Counted from the first letter of the stretch, positions 53,553-63,450 are shown. The stretch is 64,000 nt of DNA from Thalassobaculum litoreum DSM 18839 (GCF_900102465.1 NZ_FNBW01000004.1:186001-250000), one strand, 5' to 3'. Made by a program: numbers and translations. Notes: generated from the letters alone by a model not told the origin.

Positions 53553-53611
53553 ACCTCGGCCGTCGTGTAGAACGCTGTGCCGATCGACGTGAGCGGGCGG
53601 CGCGCGAACAT
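53543..53611 (-). CDS. Putative cysteine-sensing leader peptide upstream of cysS
   Basis: A 22-codon ORF with its own GAGAGGAATCC ribosome site in the gap between gltX and cysS. It begins MFARRPLTSIG and ends AEVCR followed by a stop. The single cysteine codon lies second from last. Leader peptides ending in Cys-Arg occur before sulfur and cysteine genes in other bacteria (for example actinobacteria). Position directly before the gene for the tRNA-Cys synthetase makes regulation by cysteinyl-tRNA supply a reasonable inference. It starts 13 bases after the gltX stop and ends 59 bases before cysS. Too short for protein-family tests. Confidence 0.6.
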   Translation of the reverse strand: MFARRPLTSIGTAFYTTAEVCR

Positions 53612-53624
53612 GGATTCCTCTCGG

Positions 53625-54968
53625 TTAAGCGGTTTCGCCGCGCAGCCTGGAGACGATCCGCGCGCGGCCCATGAGAGGTAACAGATCGCCGAGTTCCGGT
53701 CCACGTTCTCGTGCCGTGAGCGCCTTGCGCAGCGGCATGAACAGGCCCTTGCCCTTGCGGCCGGTCTCCGCCTTCAGCGTGCCGGTCCAGGCCCCCCAGG
53801 TCTCGGCGGTCGGCTCGCCCTGCGGCAGCAGGTCGGCGGCCGTCGCGCAGAACTCGGCGTCCTCCTCGGCGATCACCGGCACGATCGGGGCGCCGACGAC
53901 CACCCACCACTCGCCGGCCTCGGCCAGCTTGGCGATGTTGCCGCGGATCGCGGTCCAGAACGCCTCCCCACCTTCCACGCCGAGATCGGCGAGGCGGCTG
54001 GCGACATCGCCATAGGCCGTCTCGTGCAGGATCTTGGCGTTCATCTGCGCCAGCTCGGCCGGGTCGAAACGCGGGGTGGCGCGGCCGTAGCGGGTGATGT
54101 CGAAACCGTCGACGAGCTGATCCAGCGCCGTGGCGGCCACCACCTCATTGGTGCCGAGCCCGGCGAGCAGGGAGTTGATCGCCATCGCCTCCAGACCGTC
54201 GGTCTCGCGCAGGTCCTGCAGGCTCAGGCTGCCGAGGCGCTTGGACAGGCCGGCGCCGTCGGCGCCGACGATCAGCGAGGTGTGGCCCAGCACCGGCGGC
54301 TCCGCACCCAGCGCGCGGAACAGTTGGATCTGGGTGGCGGAGTTGGTGACGTGGTCCTCGCCCCGGATGATGTGGGTGACGCCGAACTCGATATCGTCGA
54401 CCACCGAGGCCATCGAATAGACCGGCGATCCGTCCGCGCGGATCAGCACCGGGTCGGACTGCGACGCCATGTCCTGCCGGCTCTCGCCGCGCACCAGGTC
54501 GTCCCAGGCGACCACCTCATGGTCGAGCTTGAAGCGCCAGTGCGGCCGGATGCCGGATGCTTCCTTGGCGGCCTTCTCCGCGTCGCTCAGGGACAGGGCG
54601 GCGCGATCGTAGACGGGGGGCTTGCCGGCGGAGAGCTGCTGCTTGCGTTTCAGCGCCAGCTCCTCGGCACTCTCGTAGCAGGGATAGAGCCGACCCATCT
54701 CCCGCAGCCGTTCGGCCTCGGCGGCGTAGCGGTCGAGCCGGTCGGACTGGCGGGCGAACAGGTCCCAGGCGAGGCCGAGCCAGTTCAGGTCGCGCTCGAT
54801 TTTCTTGGCGAACTCGGCGGTGCTGCGCTCGGTGTCGGTGTCGTCGGAGCGCAGCATGAACTCGCCGCCCTGGGCGCGGGCGAACAGCCAGTTGATCAGC
54901 GCCTGGCGGGTATTTCCCACATGCAGAAGCCCCGTCGGGCTCGGCGCGAAACGGACGCGTACGGTCAT
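53625..54968 (-). CDS. gltX: Glutamyl-tRNA synthetase
   Basis: 447-residue class I synthetase. HIGH variant is [12 protein letters not shown] at about 16-27, and the KMSKS variant is [11 protein letters not shown] at about 240-250. The [12 protein letters not shown] opening is unmistakable. Discriminating or non-discriminating specificity cannot be told from sequence; alphaproteobacteria often have two GltX. Start 54968 gives the [13 protein letters not shown] opening with GGGGA upstream. It lies 28 bp after nadE and upstream of the cysS leader. Confidence 0.97.
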   Translation of the reverse strand: MTVRVRFAPSPTGLLHVGNTRQALINWLFARAQGGEFMLRSDDTDTERSTAEFAKKIERDLNWLGLAWDLFARQSDRLDRYAAEAERLREMGRLYPCYESAEELALKRKQQLSAGKPPVYDRAALSLSDAEKAAKEASGIRPHWRFKLDHEVVAWDDLVRGESRQDMASQSDPVLIRADGSPVYSMASVVDDIEFGVTHIIRGEDHVTNSATQIQLFRALGAEPPVLGHTSLIVGADGAGLSKRLGSLSLQDLRETDGLEAMAINSLLAGLGTNEVVAATALDQLVDGFDITRYGRATPRFDPAELAQMNAKILHETAYGDVASRLADLGVEGGEAFWTAIRGNIAKLAEAGEWWVVVGAPIVPVIAEEDAEFCATAADLLPQGEPTAETWGAWTGTLKAETGRKGKGLFMPLRKALTARERGPELGDLLPLMGRARIVSRLRGETA

Positions 54969-54996
54969 GATGTCCCCGTTGGGTCGGTTTGCCGAG

Positions 54997-56688
54997 CTAT
55001 TCGGCCGCCTGCTGCGTCTTCTTCGGGCGATAGACACCGACGAACGCGTTGGTGATCGGGTAACGCCGTTCCTTGCCGAAGGAGCGGCTGGTCAGCTTCA
55101 CCCCCGGCGGGGCCTGGCGGCGCTTGTATTCCGCCCGGTCCAGCAGGCGCCAGACCTTCAGCACGGTCTCGCTGTCATAGCCCTTGGCGACGATGTCGGC
55201 CACCGGCGTCTCGTTCTCGATCAGCTCGGTCAGGATGCCGTCCAGCACCGGATAGGGCGGCAAGCTGTCCTCGTCCTTCTGATCCGGGCGCAGCTCGGCC
55301 GAGGGCGGCTTGGTAATGATTCGCTCCGGCATCACCGGCCCATCGGGGCCGAGGCAGTCGGCCGGTTTGGTGGCGTTCCGCCAGTGGCAGAGCGCGAACA
55401 CCGTGGTCTTGTAGACGTCCTTCAGCACCGAATAGCCGCCGCACATGTCGCCATAGAGCGTGGCGTAGCCGACCGACATCTCAGACTTGTTGCCGGTCGA
55501 CAGCACCATGTGGCCGAACTTGTTGGACAGGGCCATCAGGGTGATGCCGCGCGAGCGGGCCTGGACGTTCTCCTCGGTGATGTCGGGCTCCGTACCGGCG
55601 AACTGATCGGCCAGCATGGTCTCGAAGGCCTGCATCGCCGGGCCGATGTTCACGGTCGTGTAGTCGACCCCCAGCAGCTTCGCGGCGGCGGCCGCATCCT
55701 CCAGGCTGTGGTCGCTGGTATAGGGCGACGGCATCATCACGCAGCGCACCTTGTCCGGGCCGAGCGCGTCGACCGCCACGGCGGCCGACAGCGCGCTGTC
55801 GATGCCGCCGGACATGCCGAGGATGACGCCGGGAAAGCCGTTCTTGGTCACGTAGTCGCGCAGGCCGACGACCATAGCGCGGTAGGTCGCCTCCAGCCCG
55901 GTCTTCGGCTCCACCGTCTCGGTCGTCGCGCAGGACCAGCCGTCCGGGCCGCGGGTCCAGGTGGTGGTGACCACCGCCTCCTCCCAGGCCGGCAGATGGG
56001 CGGCGACCGTGCGGTCGGCGTTCAGCACGAAGGAGGCGCCGTCGAACACCAGCTCGTCCTGGCCGCCGACCTGGTTCAGATAGACCATCGGCAGCCCGCT
56101 CTCGACCACGCGGGAAGTGGCGTGCTGCAGGCGGTTGTCCAGCTTCTGGCTGTCGAAGGGCGAGCCGTTGGGAACCAGCAGCAGTTCGCCGCCGGTCTCG
56201 CTCACGCATTCGACCACGTCCGGCGTCCAGATGTCCTCGCAGATCGGCACGCCGATGCGCACCCCGCGCACGTCCATCGGGCCCGGCATCGGGCCGACAT
56301 CGAACACCCGTTTCTCGTCGAACACGCCGTAATTCGGCAGGTCGACCTTGTAGCGGGCGCCCTGCACCTTGCCGCCGTCGAGCAGCACCAGGGCGTTGTA
56401 CAGCTTGTCGTCCTCGGCCCAGGGGGCGCCGAGCAGGATCGCCGGCCCGCCATCGGCGGTTTCGGCTGCCAGCGCTTCCACCGCGTCGCGCACCTCGGAC
56501 ACGAACATCGGCTTCAGCACCAGATCCTCCGGCGGATAGCCGCAGGCGTAGAGTTCCGGCGTCAGGATCACATCGGCACCCTCGGCCGCCGCCTGGGCGC
56601 GCACGCGTCGCAGCTTGGCGAAGTTCCCCTCGATATCGCCGACGCGCGGGTTTAGCTGGGCCAGGGTGATGATGAGCTTGTCTGTCAT
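54997..56688 (-). CDS. nadE: Glutamine-dependent NAD+ synthetase
   Basis: 563-residue two-domain enzyme making NAD from deamido-NAD. Residues 1-270 are a nitrilase-type amidase (Glu in [15 protein letters not shown], Lys in [13 protein letters not shown], Cys in PICEDIW) that supplies ammonia from glutamine. Residues about 280-563 are the synthetase with the ATP P-loop [10 protein letters not shown] and the [13 protein letters not shown] block. Start 56688 ([18 protein letters not shown]) matches the family. Operon with gltX; the gene upstream (56763) may be separate. Confidence 0.96.
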   Translation of the reverse strand: MTDKLIITLAQLNPRVGDIEGNFAKLRRVRAQAAAEGADVILTPELYACGYPPEDLVLKPMFVSEVRDAVEALAAETADGGPAILLGAPWAEDDKLYNALVLLDGGKVQGARYKVDLPNYGVFDEKRVFDVGPMPGPMDVRGVRIGVPICEDIWTPDVVECVSETGGELLLVPNGSPFDSQKLDNRLQHATSRVVESGLPMVYLNQVGGQDELVFDGASFVLNADRTVAAHLPAWEEAVVTTTWTRGPDGWSCATTETVEPKTGLEATYRAMVVGLRDYVTKNGFPGVILGMSGGIDSALSAAVAVDALGPDKVRCVMMPSPYTSDHSLEDAAAAAKLLGVDYTTVNIGPAMQAFETMLADQFAGTEPDITEENVQARSRGITLMALSNKFGHMVLSTGNKSEMSVGYATLYGDMCGGYSVLKDVYKTTVFALCHWRNATKPADCLGPDGPVMPERIITKPPSAELRPDQKDEDSLPPYPVLDGILTELIENETPVADIVAKGYDSETVLKVWRLLDRAEYKRRQAPPGVKLTSRSFGKERRYPITNAFVGVYRPKKTQQAAE

Positions 56689-56762
56689 GGCGAAACAGTT
56701 AGCGCGGCCTGCGGGCCGGGGCAATGCGGATCAGGCGGTCGGCGCGGTTGTCATTGCGGCGG

Positions 56763-57269
56763 TCAGCCGCTGGACGCCAGGGATTCGAGGTCGCTGCCAC
56801 CCACCGTATAGGGCAGCCAGGTGCCGCTGCGGGTCAGGCCGAGGCGGGAATAGAAGTCGCGGGCCTTGTTGTCGGTCTTCACCGAGAGGTCGAGCTTGAC
56901 GCAGCCATGGTCGATCGCGACCCGGGCGAGCGAGGCCATCAGCCGACGGCCGAGGCCGGTGCCGCGCAGGTCGCCGTCGACATACAGGTCCTCGACGTAG
57001 AGCTTCGGCCGTCCGGCCCAGGTCGAATAGACGAAGTAATAGACCGCCAGGCCGACCGCCGTGCCGTCGGCCCGCTCGGCGATCATCGCCCGGAAATAGG
57101 GGCGCTCGCCGCTGCCGTCGCGGCGCAGGTCGTCGACGCTGCCGGTGACGTAGTCGGCGGCCTCCTGCACCTGGGCCAGGGCGCGCACCAGACGGCGGAC
57201 GGCTTCGGCGTCGTCCTCGCCGGTCTCCTCGGGGGCCCGGAACCGGGCGGGTCTGATCGTGATGTCCAT
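56763..57269 (-). CDS. GNAT-family N-acetyltransferase (diamine acetyltransferase-like)
   Basis: 168-residue acetyltransferase with the GNAT acetyl-CoA-binding motif A LRGTGLGRRLMASLARVA at about 110-127, VEDLYVDGDLRG just before, and the AVYYFVYSTWAGRPKLYVEDLYV strand typical of diamine/spermidine acetyltransferases. Substrate unknown. It is 74 bp upstream of nadE and divergent from the CLC gene. Confidence 0.88.
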   Translation of the reverse strand: MDITIRPARFRAPEETGEDDAEAVRRLVRALAQVQEAADYVTGSVDDLRRDGSGERPYFRAMIAERADGTAVGLAVYYFVYSTWAGRPKLYVEDLYVDGDLRGTGLGRRLMASLARVAIDHGCVKLDLSVKTDNKARDFYSRLGLTRSGTWLPYTVGGSDLESLASSG

Positions 57270-57400
57270 GGCGATGATGCTATTCCCGCAACACCTGGGA
57301 CGCCAACCGCTTTCCTTTCCGTGCCGTCAGGTCTTTGACGGATCGTCGATCGTCGCTAAGCTGCCGTCTCTGTTACGTTTCCCGGCGGGTCCCCGCATTC

Positions 57401-59170
57401 ATGGCGAACCGGTACATTCAGGACTTGAAGCGGCTGGTCGGCAACGACCAGGTGGTCATGGCCGCCGTCGCGGTGGTGGTCGGCGGTGCCGCGGCCGGCG
57501 GCGCCATCCTGTTCCGCGAGGCCATCGACTTCCTGCAGCTGCTGTTCCTGGGCTTCCGCTCCGACCGGGTGGCGACCTTCGCGGCGGAGATGGAGTGGTG
57601 GCGGCTGATCCTGGCGCCGGTGATCGGCGGTCTGCTCGTCGGGCTGTTCTGCAAATACGTCATGCCCGGCGGCCGGCCCCAGGGCGTCGCCAACGTCATT
57701 GAATCCAGCGCGTTGCGGGTCGGGCGGATGTCCATGCGGCAGGGGCTCGGCGCGGCGGTGATCAGTGCCACCTCGATCGGCTGCGGCGCCTCGGTCGGCC
57801 GCGAGGGGCCGGCGGTGCATCTCGGCGCCTCGCTCGCCAGTTTCCTCGGCCGCCAGCTCAACCTGACCCGCAGCCAGGCCCGCACCCTGCTCGGCTGCGG
57901 CGTGGCGAGCGCGGTGGCCGCCTCGTTCAACGCGCCGATCGCCGGGGTGTTCTTCGCCCTTGAGGTGGTGATCGGCCATTACGCGCTGTCGGCCTTCGCC
58001 CCGATCGTCATCGCCTCGGTCTTCGGGACGATTCTGTCGCGGATCTGGTTCGGCGACTTTCCCGCCTTCGAGGTGCCGGGTCACCAGATCACCTCGTTCC
58101 TGGAGTTCCCTGCCTTCGTCATCCTCGGCGGCGTCTGTGCCGTGGCGGCTATCGCGCTGATGCGGGTCGCCGCCTTCGTCGAGGTGCAGGGACAGCGCCT
58201 GCCGCTGCCGCGCTGGCTGCACCCGGCCCTGGCCGGGCTGGTGGTCGGCGTGGTGGCGCTGGAGTTTCCCGAGATCCTGGGCGTCGGCTACGAGGCGATG
58301 GACGGGGCGCTGAACGAGGCCGAGGGCTACGGCCTTGAGCTGATGCTCACCCTGGCGGTGCTGAAGATCCTGATGACCGCCCTGTGCCTCGGCGCCGGGT
58401 TCGGCGGCGGGGTGTTCTCGCCCTCGCTGTTCATCGGGGCGATGATCGGCGGCGCCTATGGCATCGTCGCCGCCATTCCCTTCCCGGATCTGGCCTCCGG
58501 GCACGGCGCCTACACGCTGATCGCCATGGGGGCGGTGGCGGCGGCGACCCTGGGGGCGCCGATCTCCACGATCCTGATGATTTTCGAGATGACCGGCGAC
58601 TACAAGCTGACCGTCGGCGTGATGATCGCCGTGGTCATCGCCTCGGTCATCACCCGGGTGTGGCACAGCCCGTCCTTCTTCACCGACCAGCTCCGCCGAC
58701 GCGGGGTGCATATCCATGGCGGCCACGACGTCACCGCCCTGCGCAACCTGAAGGTCCACGACCTGATGCAGCAGGATCACGTTTCCGTGAAGATGGATGC
58801 CGGCCTCGACAGCCTGCGCAACCGGCTGCGTCTGGCGCCGATGAACGAGCTGTTCGTGATCGATTCGGACGAGAAGCTGGTCGGCACCATCACCCTGGCC
58901 GATCTGGGCGAGGTGGCGTTCGACCTGTCCCACGACCGCGAGTACACGGCGATCGATCTGGCCCGCAAGCATCCGCCCTTCCTGGAACTCGGCGACGACG
59001 TGGAGAAGGCGATCCGGCGCTTCTCCGAGGCGGAGGAGGGGCTGCTGGCGGTGGTCGATTCGGCGGCGCGGATGCGCCTGATCGGCTGCCTGCACGAGCG
59101 CGACGTGATGCGGGCCTACAACCAGGCGCTCATCACCCAGCAGGCCGAGGAACACGGCGAAACGATCTGA
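57401..59170 (+). CDS. CLC-type chloride channel/antiporter with CBS domains
   Basis: 589-residue CLC protein. Residues about 15-435 hold the membrane domain with the selectivity motif GREGP at 133-137 (gating Glu135), and the CLC blocks FNAPIAGVFFALE and GAGFGGGVFSPSLFIGA. Residues 450-585 contain two CBS repeats (VHDLMQQDHVSV, LVGTITLADLGE; LLAVVDSA). CBS-bearing bacterial CLC proteins usually exchange chloride for protons or are channels. The 23-codon upstream extension is dropped because MANRYIQDLKRL fits the family N-terminus. A terminator follows at 59192. Confidence 0.94.
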   Translation: MANRYIQDLKRLVGNDQVVMAAVAVVVGGAAAGGAILFREAIDFLQLLFLGFRSDRVATFAAEMEWWRLILAPVIGGLLVGLFCKYVMPGGRPQGVANVIESSALRVGRMSMRQGLGAAVISATSIGCGASVGREGPAVHLGASLASFLGRQLNLTRSQARTLLGCGVASAVAASFNAPIAGVFFALEVVIGHYALSAFAPIVIASVFGTILSRIWFGDFPAFEVPGHQITSFLEFPAFVILGGVCAVAAIALMRVAAFVEVQGQRLPLPRWLHPALAGLVVGVVALEFPEILGVGYEAMDGALNEAEGYGLELMLTLAVLKILMTALCLGAGFGGGVFSPSLFIGAMIGGAYGIVAAIPFPDLASGHGAYTLIAMGAVAAATLGAPISTILMIFEMTGDYKLTVGVMIAVVIASVITRVWHSPSFFTDQLRRRGVHIHGGHDVTALRNLKVHDLMQQDHVSVKMDAGLDSLRNRLRLAPMNELFVIDSDEKLVGTITLADLGEVAFDLSHDREYTAIDLARKHPPFLELGDDVEKAIRRFSEAEEGLLAVVDSAARMRLIGCLHERDVMRAYNQALITQQAEEHGETI

Positions 59171-59191
59171 TGGCTTGAGGGCGATGCAAGT

Positions 59192-59219
59192 ACGGGGGGT
59201 GCCGAAGCACCCCCCGTTT
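59192..59219 (+). terminator. Intrinsic terminator of the CLC gene
   Basis: Perfect 11-bp stem ACGGGGGGTGC/GCACCCCCCGT with a CGAA loop, followed by TTT, 21 bases after the stop. Confidence 0.8.
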
Positions 59220-59345
59220 CCCCGTGAACCGCAGGCACATGGGACCGGCTCAAGACTGCACCGAGCGATCCGGGGGATCCTTGCGTCCGGCCCTTCGGCA
59301 CGGCGCCGACCGGGCTTCCTCTCCCTACGAGGCGGATCTCAGAAC

Positions 59346-59400
59346 GGACTTCTAAGATAAACGTTATAATAAAACGTTAAATTCTATTAATTTCTCAACG
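59346..59400 (+). promoter_or_regulatory. AT-rich promoter region of uvrD with paired AACGTT sites
   Basis: In the 346-bp gap between the CLC gene and uvrD this is the only AT-rich stretch in an otherwise GC-rich region. It contains TATAAT (59365-59370), two AACGTT hexamers flanking it, and an AT-rich run TTAAATTCTATTAATTTCTC after it. The -35 is not clear. The remainder, from 59220 to 59345, is GC-rich and holds only the weak family C relative at 59287-59303; 59401-59516 shows nothing notable. Confidence 0.5.
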
Positions 59401-59516
59401 ATGATGAATGGCACGAGCCGGCCGCGGATCGATATGTCCGGATTGGCGGGCCCGGACCCCCATGACAGGCGAGTTAGGTCTGCCGATGTTCCGGCGGGAT
59501 GTTATATGGTCGGGTC

Positions 59517-61949
59517 ATGGCTGATCTGTTCTCGAATGATGATAAGGGCGGGATCGACCCGACCGGGTATCGGCGTCCGTCCGGCCCGGCGCCGGCCTAT
59601 CCCGGCCCCGGACATGCGCCGGCGGCGATCGGCGCGCGCGGTGGGTATCTCGACGGCCTGAACGAGGGCCAACGGGCGGCGGTGGAGGCGTTGGACGGCC
59701 CGGTGCTGGTGCTGGCCGGCGCCGGCACCGGCAAGACACGGGTGCTGACCACCCGGCTGTCGCACCTGATGGCGATGGGCAAGGCCAAGCCCTGGAACGT
59801 GCTGGCGGTGACTTTCACCAACAAGGCCGCGCGGGAGATGAAGGAGCGTGTGGCCAAGATCGTCGGCCCGGCCGCCGAACAGGTCTGGCTCGGTACCTTC
59901 CACGCGCTCTGCGCCCGCATCCTGCGCCGGCATGCGGAGCTGGTCGGTCTCAAGTCGAACTTCACGATTCTCGACGCCGACGATCAGGTCCGGCTGTTGA
60001 AGCAGGTACTCCAGGCCGAGAACGTGGACGACAAGCGCTGGCCGGCCCGAGTGGTCATGGGCGTGCTGCAGCGCTGGAAGGACCGGGGCCTGACCCCCGA
60101 CAAGATCGGTGTGGCCGAGGCCGGCGACATGGCCGGCGGCAAGCTGCAGGCGATCTACAAACAGTATCAGGACCGGCTGACCACCCTGAACGCGGCCGAT
60201 TTCGGCGACCTGCTGCTGCACTGCCTGACCCTGTTCCAGACCCGGCCCGAGGTGCTGCAGCAGTACCAGACCCAGTTCCGCTACATCCTGGTGGACGAGT
60301 ATCAGGACACCAACGTCGCCCAGTATCTCTGGCTGCGGCTGCTGGCCCAGAGCCACAAGAACATCTGCTGCGTCGGTGACGACGACCAGTCGATCTACGG
60401 CTGGCGCGGCGCGGAGATCGGCAACATCCTGAAGTTCGAGAAGGACTTCCCCGGCGCCAAGGTCGTGCGGCTGGAGCAGAACTACCGCTCCACCTCGCGC
60501 ATCCTGGCCGCCGCCTCCGACCTGATCGCCCATAACGAGGGGCGGCTCGGCAAGACCCTGTGGACCGAGGGTGCGGACGGCGACCACCTGACCGTGCGCG
60601 GCGTGTGGGACGGCGAGGAGGAGGCCCGGGTCGTCGGCGACCGGATCGAGGACCACCAGCGCGCCAAGGTGCCGCTGCGCGAGATGGCGGTGCTGGTCCG
60701 CGCCGGCTTCCAGACCCGCGAGTTCGAGGAACGTCTGATCACGCTCGGCGTGCCCTATCGGGTGGTCGGCGGTGCGCGGTTCTACGAGCGCAAGGAGATC
60801 CGCGACGCCATCGCCTATCTGCGGGTGATCGCCCAGCCGGACGACGACCTCGCCTTCGAGCGGATCATCAACACCCCGGCCCGCGGCATCGGCAAGACCA
60901 CCGAGCAGGTGCTGTTTCAGCATGCCCGGTCGTCCAACGTGCCATTGACCCTGGCGGCCGAGCAGTTGGTGCAGAGCGACGAGCTGAAGCCGGCGGCGCG
61001 CCGGGCGGTCGGCAGCCTGATGGGCGATTTCGCGCGCTGGCGCGAGGCGTCGCAGAGCGAGGATCCCTCCGACCTCGCCCGCATGGTACTGGACGAGAGC
61101 GGCTATACCGCCGCCCTGCAGAAGGACAAGTCGCCGGAAGCGCCGGGCCGCCTGGAGAACCTCAAGGAGCTGGTCACCGCCCTGGAGGAGTTCGAATCCC
61201 TGGGCGGGTTCCTGGAGCACATCTCCCTGGTCATGGAGAACGCCGAGGCCGCCGACGGCGAGCAGGTCAGCCTGATGACCCTGCACGCCGCCAAGGGCCT
61301 GGAGTTCGACGTGGTTTTCCTGCCGGGCTGGGAGGAGGGCATGTTCCCGAACCAGCGCGCGCTGGACGAGAACGGTGCCGCCGGCCTGGAGGAGGAGCGG
61401 CGGCTCGCCTATGTCGGCCTGACACGGGCGCGCAAGAAGGTCGAGATCGTCTTCGCCGCCAATCGCCGGGTCCACGGCCTGTGGCAGAGCGCGATCCCCT
61501 CGCGCTTCGTCTCCGAGCTGCCGAGCGAGCATGTGGAGATGATCAGCGAGGCCGGGCTCTACGGGTCGGGCAGCGGCGGCTACGGCAGTAGCAGCTATGG
61601 TGGCGGCCGGGGCGGTTATGGCCGGCGCGACGGCGTCAGCTACGATGACGACGAGGCCAAGCTGCCGGCCTGGGACAGCGCCGGACGGTCCGCCGGTAAG
61701 GTCGCGGGCCGCGGCCCCGGCTACATGCGGCGCGGCGGCGGGTCCATCCGCACCCGCGCGCCGGTGATCGACGGCGAAGGCTATACGGTCAACCGCTCCA
61801 AGCCGGCCAAATACGCCGTGGACGAGCGGGTGTTCCACCAGAAATTCGGCATGGGCACCGTGACCAAGGTCGATGGTGACAAGCTGGAAGTCGAGTTCGA
61901 CCACGCCGGGCACAAGAACGTGGTCGACACCTTCGTCTCCAAGCCGTAA
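59517..61949 (+). CDS. uvrD: ATP-dependent DNA helicase UvrD/PcrA (superfamily 1)
   Basis: 810-residue SF1A helicase acting in nucleotide excision and mismatch repair. Walker A GAGTGKTR at 68-75, the DEYQDTN Walker B, DDDQSIYGWRGAEIG motif III region, QNYRS motif IV, LMTLHAAKGLEFDVVF motif V and VGLTRARK motif VI are all present. An unusual Gly/Tyr/Ser-rich segment lies between about 680 and 720, then a tudor-like tail (FGMGTVTKVDGDKLEVEFDH) that ends the family. The start at 59517 (MADLFSNDDK) is preferred over one 18 bases upstream; the first 50 residues are a disordered extension. Confidence 0.95.
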   Translation: MADLFSNDDKGGIDPTGYRRPSGPAPAYPGPGHAPAAIGARGGYLDGLNEGQRAAVEALDGPVLVLAGAGTGKTRVLTTRLSHLMAMGKAKPWNVLAVTFTNKAAREMKERVAKIVGPAAEQVWLGTFHALCARILRRHAELVGLKSNFTILDADDQVRLLKQVLQAENVDDKRWPARVVMGVLQRWKDRGLTPDKIGVAEAGDMAGGKLQAIYKQYQDRLTTLNAADFGDLLLHCLTLFQTRPEVLQQYQTQFRYILVDEYQDTNVAQYLWLRLLAQSHKNICCVGDDDQSIYGWRGAEIGNILKFEKDFPGAKVVRLEQNYRSTSRILAAASDLIAHNEGRLGKTLWTEGADGDHLTVRGVWDGEEEARVVGDRIEDHQRAKVPLREMAVLVRAGFQTREFEERLITLGVPYRVVGGARFYERKEIRDAIAYLRVIAQPDDDLAFERIINTPARGIGKTTEQVLFQHARSSNVPLTLAAEQLVQSDELKPAARRAVGSLMGDFARWREASQSEDPSDLARMVLDESGYTAALQKDKSPEAPGRLENLKELVTALEEFESLGGFLEHISLVMENAEAADGEQVSLMTLHAAKGLEFDVVFLPGWEEGMFPNQRALDENGAAGLEEERRLAYVGLTRARKKVEIVFAANRRVHGLWQSAIPSRFVSELPSEHVEMISEAGLYGSGSGGYGSSSYGGGRGGYGRRDGVSYDDDEAKLPAWDSAGRSAGKVAGRGPGYMRRGGGSIRTRAPVIDGEGYTVNRSKPAKYAVDERVFHQKFGMGTVTKVDGDKLEVEFDHAGHKNVVDTFVSKP

Positions 61950-61960
61950 ATCCGGCGGCC

Positions 61961-62836
61961 ATGAGCTCTCTTTGGCGCATCGCCCTTACCGTGCCGGCCA
62001 AGGCTTCAGAAGTCGTGGCCGACGCCCTGTCGCCCTTCGTGTCCGCCGTGACCGCGCTGGAGGATTCCCCCGGCGGCACCTGGACGGTCGAAGGGATTTC
62101 CGAGGACGAACCGGCACGGCCGGCGATCACCGCCGCGCTGGCGCTGGCCGCCGCCACGGTCGGCACGCCGCCGCCGGACACGGTGATCGAGCCGCTGCCG
62201 GACGTGGACTGGCTCGCCCTGAACCGGCAGTCCTTCCCACCGATCCGCGAGGGCCGGGTGTGGATCCGCGGCTCCCATGTGGCGGACGCGGCACCGGCCT
62301 CCAGCATTGAGCTGCTGATCGACGCCGCCCGCGCCTTCGGCTCCGGCAGCCATCCGACGACCGCCCTGTGCCTGCGGGCGATCCAGGACCTGGCGAAGCG
62401 GCGTACCCCGCGCAACGTGCTCGACCTGGGTTGCGGCTCGGGCATCCTGGCGATGGCGCTGGCCAAGCTGGTGCCGTCGGCGTGCACCCTGGCGGTCGAT
62501 CTCGATCCGGTGTCGGTGGCGACGGCACGGGAGAACGCGCGGATGAACCGGGTCGCCCGCCGGATCGACACCCAGGTCTCCAACGGCTGGCGTTCGCCGG
62601 TGGTGCGGGCCAAGGCGCCGTTCGATCTGGTGGTGGCGAATATTCTGGCGGGACCGCTGGCCGAGATGGCGCCGTCCCTGAAGCGTGGATTGGCACCGGG
62701 CGGCATCGCCATCCTGTCGGGCCTGCTGAACCAGCAGGAGCGTTGGGTGATCGCCGTGCATCGGGCGCAGGGCCTGCGGCTGATCCGGCGCTACCGGCGC
62801 GACGGCTGGAGCGCGCTGGTCTTCGCGCGGGGGTGA
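61961..62836 (+). CDS. prmA: Ribosomal protein L11 methyltransferase
   Basis: 291-residue PrmA, which trimethylates L11. The SAM site is LDLGCGSGILAMALAK at about 155-170, with LAVDLDPVSVATARENA and the NILAGPL substrate motif (about 228-234). The N-terminal domain that recognises L11 is shorter and less conserved than in E. coli (293 residues). It starts 11 bp after uvrD and may be cotranscribed. AFGSGSHPTTALCL is diagnostic. Confidence 0.95.
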   Translation: MSSLWRIALTVPAKASEVVADALSPFVSAVTALEDSPGGTWTVEGISEDEPARPAITAALALAAATVGTPPPDTVIEPLPDVDWLALNRQSFPPIREGRVWIRGSHVADAAPASSIELLIDAARAFGSGSHPTTALCLRAIQDLAKRRTPRNVLDLGCGSGILAMALAKLVPSACTLAVDLDPVSVATARENARMNRVARRIDTQVSNGWRSPVVRAKAPFDLVVANILAGPLAEMAPSLKRGLAPGGIAILSGLLNQQERWVIAVHRAQGLRLIRRYRRDGWSALVFARG

Positions 62837-62863
62837 GCCTCTTTACCGCACCGCACAAAAAGC

Positions 62864-62895
62864 AACGGCCGGCACATGATGTGCCGGCCGTTTTG
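62864..62895. terminator. Bidirectional intrinsic terminator between prmA and DUF1127
   Basis: AACGGCCGGCACAT and ATGTGCCGGCCGTT form a 14-bp perfect stem with a loop near 62878, TTTT on the right and AAAAAG on the left, so it can end transcription from both sides. It lies between the convergent prmA and DUF1127 genes. Confidence 0.85.
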
Positions 62896-62924
62896 CATCA
62901 AACCGCCCGATAAGGGGGAGGGGG

Positions 62925-63311
62925 TCAGGCGGCGTGACGCACGTCGGTGTTCGCGGCCGTGCCGAAGGCGGCGGCGCGCAGGTGCGGCTCGACCGGGTTG
63001 GCGGTCTTCGGCGCCGTGGCGGAAGCGTAGGTCTCGCTCGGGGTGCCGACGACTTCGACGTCGACGCGGCGGACGACACCGGCCCGCAGGGCGGACAGGT
63101 CGAGGCCGATATCGGCGAGCATGCGCGGGCTCAGGTCCTCGACCGCGGCCATCGTGCGACGATGGGCGAGGCGGGCGCTGAGGCTGCGGAAGGCACGGCC
63201 GATCAGGTCACGAATGTAGGCGCTCTGCATGGCCCGTGCCCGAGCGACCAGCGCGGACGGGTTCTCCGGCAGAGCCGAAGGCACGCGCAGGATATCGTTC
63301 TGGGTGGACAT
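62925..63311 (-). CDS. DUF1127 protein with long C-terminal tail
   Basis: 128-residue protein. The DUF1127 core is at about 35-75 (AYIRDLIGRAFRSLSARL, RRTMAAVEDLSPRMLADIGLDLSAL). A 50-residue tail rich in Ala, Thr, Pro and Val follows and is not usual. A strong AAGGAG site lies before the ATG at 63311. DUF1127 proteins in alphaproteobacteria often act in RNA or stress control. A second DUF1127 gene is at 30514. Confidence 0.88.
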   Translation of the reverse strand: MSTQNDILRVPSALPENPSALVARARAMQSAYIRDLIGRAFRSLSARLAHRRTMAAVEDLSPRMLADIGLDLSALRAGVVRRVDVEVVGTPSETYASATAPKTANPVEPHLRAAAFGTAANTDVRHAA

Positions 63312-63421
63312 CGGGTTTCTCCTTGGAACATCAGACCGGGCTGCTGCCCGGCTGTTACTGCCCCTAATCTGGTCAGAATCGCTCCGGGCACCACTTGGAT
63401 TTTTGCGCTGCAGCATTGCAT

Positions 63422-63450
63422 TTGACGCATGGCTATGGGGGTCAGATATG
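63422..63450 (+). promoter_or_regulatory. Putative promoter of the SRPBCC gene
   Basis: TTGACG (63422-63427), 17 bases, GATATG (63445-63450), about 93 bases before the start at 63543. Confidence 0.4.

Noticed and set aside
57356-59155. 599-codon minus-strand frame opposite the CLC gene
   Set aside because: Shadow of the CLC gene; its translation is His/Asp/Arg/Gln-rich low complexity, as with other antisense frames in GC-rich DNA.
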